Shown here: piece after piece, positions 60,714-64,000 of the stretch
Numbering within the stretch: the stretch's first letter is position 1
Layout: the number at the start of each line of letters is the position of its first letter
Assembly (NCBI RefSeq): GCF_016808095.1
Contig: NC_068970.1
Coordinates: 52,416,130-52,480,129 of the forward strand
Length of the DNA stretch: 64,000 nucleotides
Source: Vigna angularis
Taxonomy: Eukaryota; Streptophyta; Magnoliopsida; Fabales; Fabaceae
Reading direction: 5' to 3'
Program-made: the position numbers and the translations under genes
Notes under the pieces: generated by a model
The model's input: only the letters and a program-made list of their open reading frames with translations
The model's database searches: none
Told to the model about the DNA's origin: nothing

Positions 60714-63019
60714 AATCCTTCATCTTTACAACAAAAGTGAGAAACAGATAAAGAATGAATACTCTGGGTTTTAAGAATTTTGGACGAAGATTGATGTATA
60801 CACCAAACCTTATTTGACACTTAGCTTTGTTTGCTTCCGAACCTCCTCTGTTGCAAAGATGGAAAGCGAGGATGAGAGAAGATATCCCTTGCTTTTCTCG
60901 AGCTGATTGGCATGGAAAAGCCAAGATTTGAACAACTTCTTCAGCAATGAGAGAGAAAGACGAAAAAAAAAGAACAAGGAGGTGGACGATGTACCATTGC
61001 TAGAAAATGTGTTTTAAGGGGTATTTGAATAGTAAAATTAATAAATAATAAAAATAATATTAGAATAATAGGTAAAATTATTTTATATTTTACTCTTCAA
61101 CTCATTTAAACAGTTTTACTTTTTTATTTTAACTTTTTTCTTTATTCCATACTGTCCAAACAAAATATCAGTGGGAAGTATGTATATCATCATTAAATGT
61201 GAATCTCTAACTGCTGTGGAAATGTTCGTTGTTCTATGATTTCTTCGGAAATGTTCAACAACCAATAATTTTTGTGATTGATTATATTTAGTCTTATTTA
61301 GTTTCTTTGATTGAAAAGGATCAATCCGATTTGAATAATTACATTTAATTGAATTTTAATTATTAAGTTTAATTGGATTTTAATCATTAAGTTGAATTTC
61401 TAATTGTATAAATTATTTATTTGTTAAACATGATTTACAAATTGTACCTAAAATATAAACATCCAATTTTTTATACATTAATTAGTTAAGCCAACATAGA
61501 AGGACGCGCAAATAGATTATTTAGAATTTCTTGTCATCGTAATTGACAGGCATCATTTCTTAATGTGCTAACCAATGTTCCTCACTAATATTAGACGATA
61601 TAGTAACAATTAATAACGTAGATCATTTTTATAATATTTTTTTGTACATATTATGTTGATTTTATTCTTATTAACAACTACTTTTTATTTTCTTTTATTA
61701 TCAGTAAAATATCACCTATAATAAATAGGAATTATCGTAAAGTGTTCTTATTTTGATTATAATGTTATAAAAGTTAATGTAATATTTATTTTTTATTTTT
61801 AATATAAATTATATTTTTCATTTTAATAATTGTCATAATATCTATTTTTTAATTTTGTTTTTTGTTTTTATTTTTTATTATTTATTATCAGTAGATACAC
61901 CTGCACTTATAACATGCATGAATAACAAAGACCACAATTTACAACGAATAACACAAGTAAAAAACCCACTAACCCATTCAACAAGAGAGCCTACAAATCT
62001 AATATGAGTAAACAAGATAAAATTTAAATTATATTACTATCAATTAAAATAACTAGTTCAATTATTTTATGTTGATTTTAATAAGTTCTTTATTTATTTA
62101 TTATGTAAAGACTAGAAGTACAACAATAATAATGCTAATTAAAGATTAAAAATACCAGTTATGATTAATATCAACCATTATTTGTCAATAATGTACATGT
62201 ATAGATAAATACTAATTGAATACTTGTATATTACAAAGTATAAACATGTTTAACATACAAATTATTGCACATCTTTAAGTGATTTTTTTGTTTCTTCCTG
62301 TTTGATTGAAGATTGATTACACTGAACAGTTATTGTTAGAGAGAAATATTTGATCTTACTTATACAACATTACTTTATTTAATTTTTTTAGTTTCATTAT
62401 GTTAGATATTTAATGTGAAAGATGAAAATGAATTGAGCCGCCATGGATTTTCCTTTCAAAAATAGAATGTGTGAAAGAGGGAAGACTGGCTGCTAAGTTC
62501 CATCTATTATAGGCTTCATCATTTCTAGCTTAAGCTCTGTTAGGTTCCGAACACAATTGCATAAACATCCAATTTGTTTTTGTTTTAGATAGTATCAAAA
62601 TGGAACATCTAATTAAACAAACAATATATAATTTAAGCTCTAAAATCGATCTTCCTAAAAATAAAAAAGAGCAGAAGCTTTGAAAGGACACAAACCATCT
62701 TAAGATTCCATTCAAAAAATGGCAAACACAAATCTTGTTTCGTCATCCATCATTAATTACCATAAGCCAATGAGACCAGCACCATAAAAACAAGAACAAG
62801 AAAAAAAACATCCTCAAAAATTAAACCTTGCGTTGGTGGCAATTACTCGCTTCTGTCAATTGTCACCTTCTGGGTTCTCTCCATTGTTGGTTTTGCAGAG
62901 GAGGAGGATGAGTTCAGCACATGCTCCTCAAGATTTTGATCATAGCATGCAAAATATCCCACGTTAGAAAAAGAACAAAAAAAGGTTTTAGGTAGTTGGG
63001 GAAGAAAGAAGGAAGAAAA
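60714..63019. other. Intergenic region between SPHK and SYP12
   Basis: Bases 60,714-61,000 are of average composition and should include the SPHK 3' untranslated region. The rest, to about 62,700, is AT-rich with no recognised gene. The last 150-200 bases are the likely promoter and leader of the syntaxin gene. Confidence 0.4.
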
Positions 63020-63740
63020 ATGAACGACCTTTTCTCAAACTCGTTCAAGAAATACAGTGACCTGAAAGAGCAGGCATACCTGGATGATGTGGAGGCGGGG
63101 AAAGAAAGCGTGAACCTTGATAAGTTCTTCGAGGAAGTGGAGGACGTGAAAGAGGACATGAGGAGCGTGGAGATGCTGTACAGAAGGCTGCAAGAGGCGA
63201 ACGAGGAGAGCAAAACGGCGCACACGGCCAAGGCGATGAAGGAGGTTCGGGCGCGAATGGATAAGGACGTGGCGCTGGTGCTGAAGCGCGTGAAGGTGAT
63301 AAAGGGGAAGCTGGAGGCGCTGGAGCGGTCGAACGCGGCGAACCGGAGCTTGCCGGGGTGCGGGCCGGGGTCGTCGGCGGACCGGACGAGGACGTCGGTG
63401 GTGAGCGGGTTGGGGAAGAAGCTGAAGGACATGATGGACGATTTCCAGGGGCTTAGGGCGCGCATACAGATGGAGTACAAGGAGACAGTGGAGCGGAGGT
63501 ACTTCACGATCACGGGGGAGAAGGCGGAGGAGGAAACGATCGAGAATTTGATATCGAGTGGGGAGAGCGAGAGCTTTCTGCAGAGGGCGATTCAGGAGCA
63601 GGGGAGGGGTCAGATAATGGACACGATTTCGGAGATTCAGGAGCGGCACGACGCCGTTAAGGAGATTGAGAAGAACTTGATGGAACTGCACCAGGTTTTT
63701 CTGGACATGGCGGCGATGGTGGAGGCGCAGGGACAGCAGC

Positions 63741-63771
<31 letters not shown>

Positions 63772-63937
63772 GAGTTCGTTTGTGCGACGGGGCACCGAGC
63801 AGCTTCAGGATGCGAAAGAGATTCAGAAGAGTTCGAGGAAGTGGACCTGCTATGCCATCATTCTCGGCGCTATCCTCATTGTTTTGCTTCTCTTCCCTCT
63901 CCTCACCTCGCTCTTGCCTCATCTCTTGATGAGGTGA
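63020..63937 (+). CDS. SYP124: SYP12-type Qa-SNARE syntaxin
   Basis: One uninterrupted exon encodes 305 residues. The N terminus ([20 protein letters not shown]) is that of plasma-membrane SYP1 syntaxins. Residues 31-155 form the Habc three-helix region. [15 protein letters not shown] and [20 protein letters not shown] are family signatures. The SNARE helix covers about 205-265, with the zero-layer glutamine at Gln237 in VEAQGQQ. A single membrane anchor lies at about 276-297, followed by a very short tail. Syntaxins of this kind drive secretory vesicle fusion at the plasma membrane. The KYSDLK N terminus fits the SYP123/124/125 subgroup (pollen tubes, root hairs) better than SYP121. The assignment within the subgroup is inferred. 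The coding region is much richer in GC than its surroundings. Confidence 0.92.
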
Positions 63938-64000
63938 ACCACAACACCTCCATACAACACAACATGCTTTTTCTCCATTTTCGATTCCAGTAGATTAGGA

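Noticed and set aside
63035..63922. A 295-codon open frame on the minus strand across the syntaxin gene
   Set aside because: It is the antisense shadow of a GC-rich coding exon. Its Leu/Arg/His-rich composition is what antisense of such codons gives, and the sense frame matches syntaxin throughout.
1..64000. tRNA or rRNA genes, CRISPR arrays, operons or other novel multi-gene systems
   Set aside because: None was recognised by eye. The exon-intron structure and repeat content are those of an ordinary plant chromosome arm.

Overview
This window is plant nuclear DNA, almost certainly from a eudicot and probably a legume related to Phaseolus, Vigna or Glycine. The genes have many short exons with GT-AG introns. 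The spaces between genes are very AT-rich and full of plant transposon remains: Mutator-like, CACTA, Ty1/copia, Ty3/gypsy and MITEs. The species call is inference from repeat style and protein similarity recalled from memory; no search was run.

Seven protein-coding genes can be supported, with exon junctions worked out by hand. (1) At 27-93 (-) is the first exon of a HAD-family gene, most like the plant FMN hydrolase/riboflavin kinase; the rest lies off the left edge. (2) At 13,875-14,298 (-) is a two-exon, 83-residue secreted LysM protein. (3) At 15,486-28,556 (+) is APC4, an anaphase-promoting-complex subunit, in 19 exons and 776 residues. (4) At 32,674-37,719 (-) is a CBP60 calmodulin-binding protein in 8 exons and 631 residues. 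(5) At 46,778-48,108 (-) is an RRP17/Nop25-type nucleolar rRNA-processing protein in 3 exons and 183 residues. (6) At 57,058-60,713 (+) is a sphingosine kinase in 10 exons and 486 residues. (7) At 63,020-63,937 (+) is an intronless SYP12-type Qa-SNARE of 305 residues. These genes serve unrelated cellular processes. Their interest as a group is linkage: FMN hydrolase, APC4 and sphingosine kinase also lie close together on Arabidopsis chromosome 4, as recalled.

The space between genes is layered transposon sequence. From 2,042 to 8,067 lies a Mutator-like element with long terminal inverted repeats and a perfect 9-bp target duplication. Its right arm is split by a gag-only LTR retroelement (about 4,098-7,806) that carries two tandem-repeat families. 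A decayed copia element follows (8,590-10,225). A 1.2-kb non-autonomous CACTA element (11,983-13,192) sits next to a 0.55-kb sequence that also occurs in APC4 intron 11. From 39.5 to 45.1 kb lie a MITE, a CACTA end, an orphan membrane-protein ORF, an LTR-like module and a degenerate minisatellite. From 50 to 56 kb lie a solo LTR with a clean target duplication, a copia remnant, and a second LTR-like module with flanking minisatellite in the opposite orientation. The two LTR-like modules face each other around the RRP17 gene.

No operon, CRISPR array, phage or other novel multi-gene system is visible. The most unusual material is the nested and inverted repeat architecture and the small secreted LysM gene.
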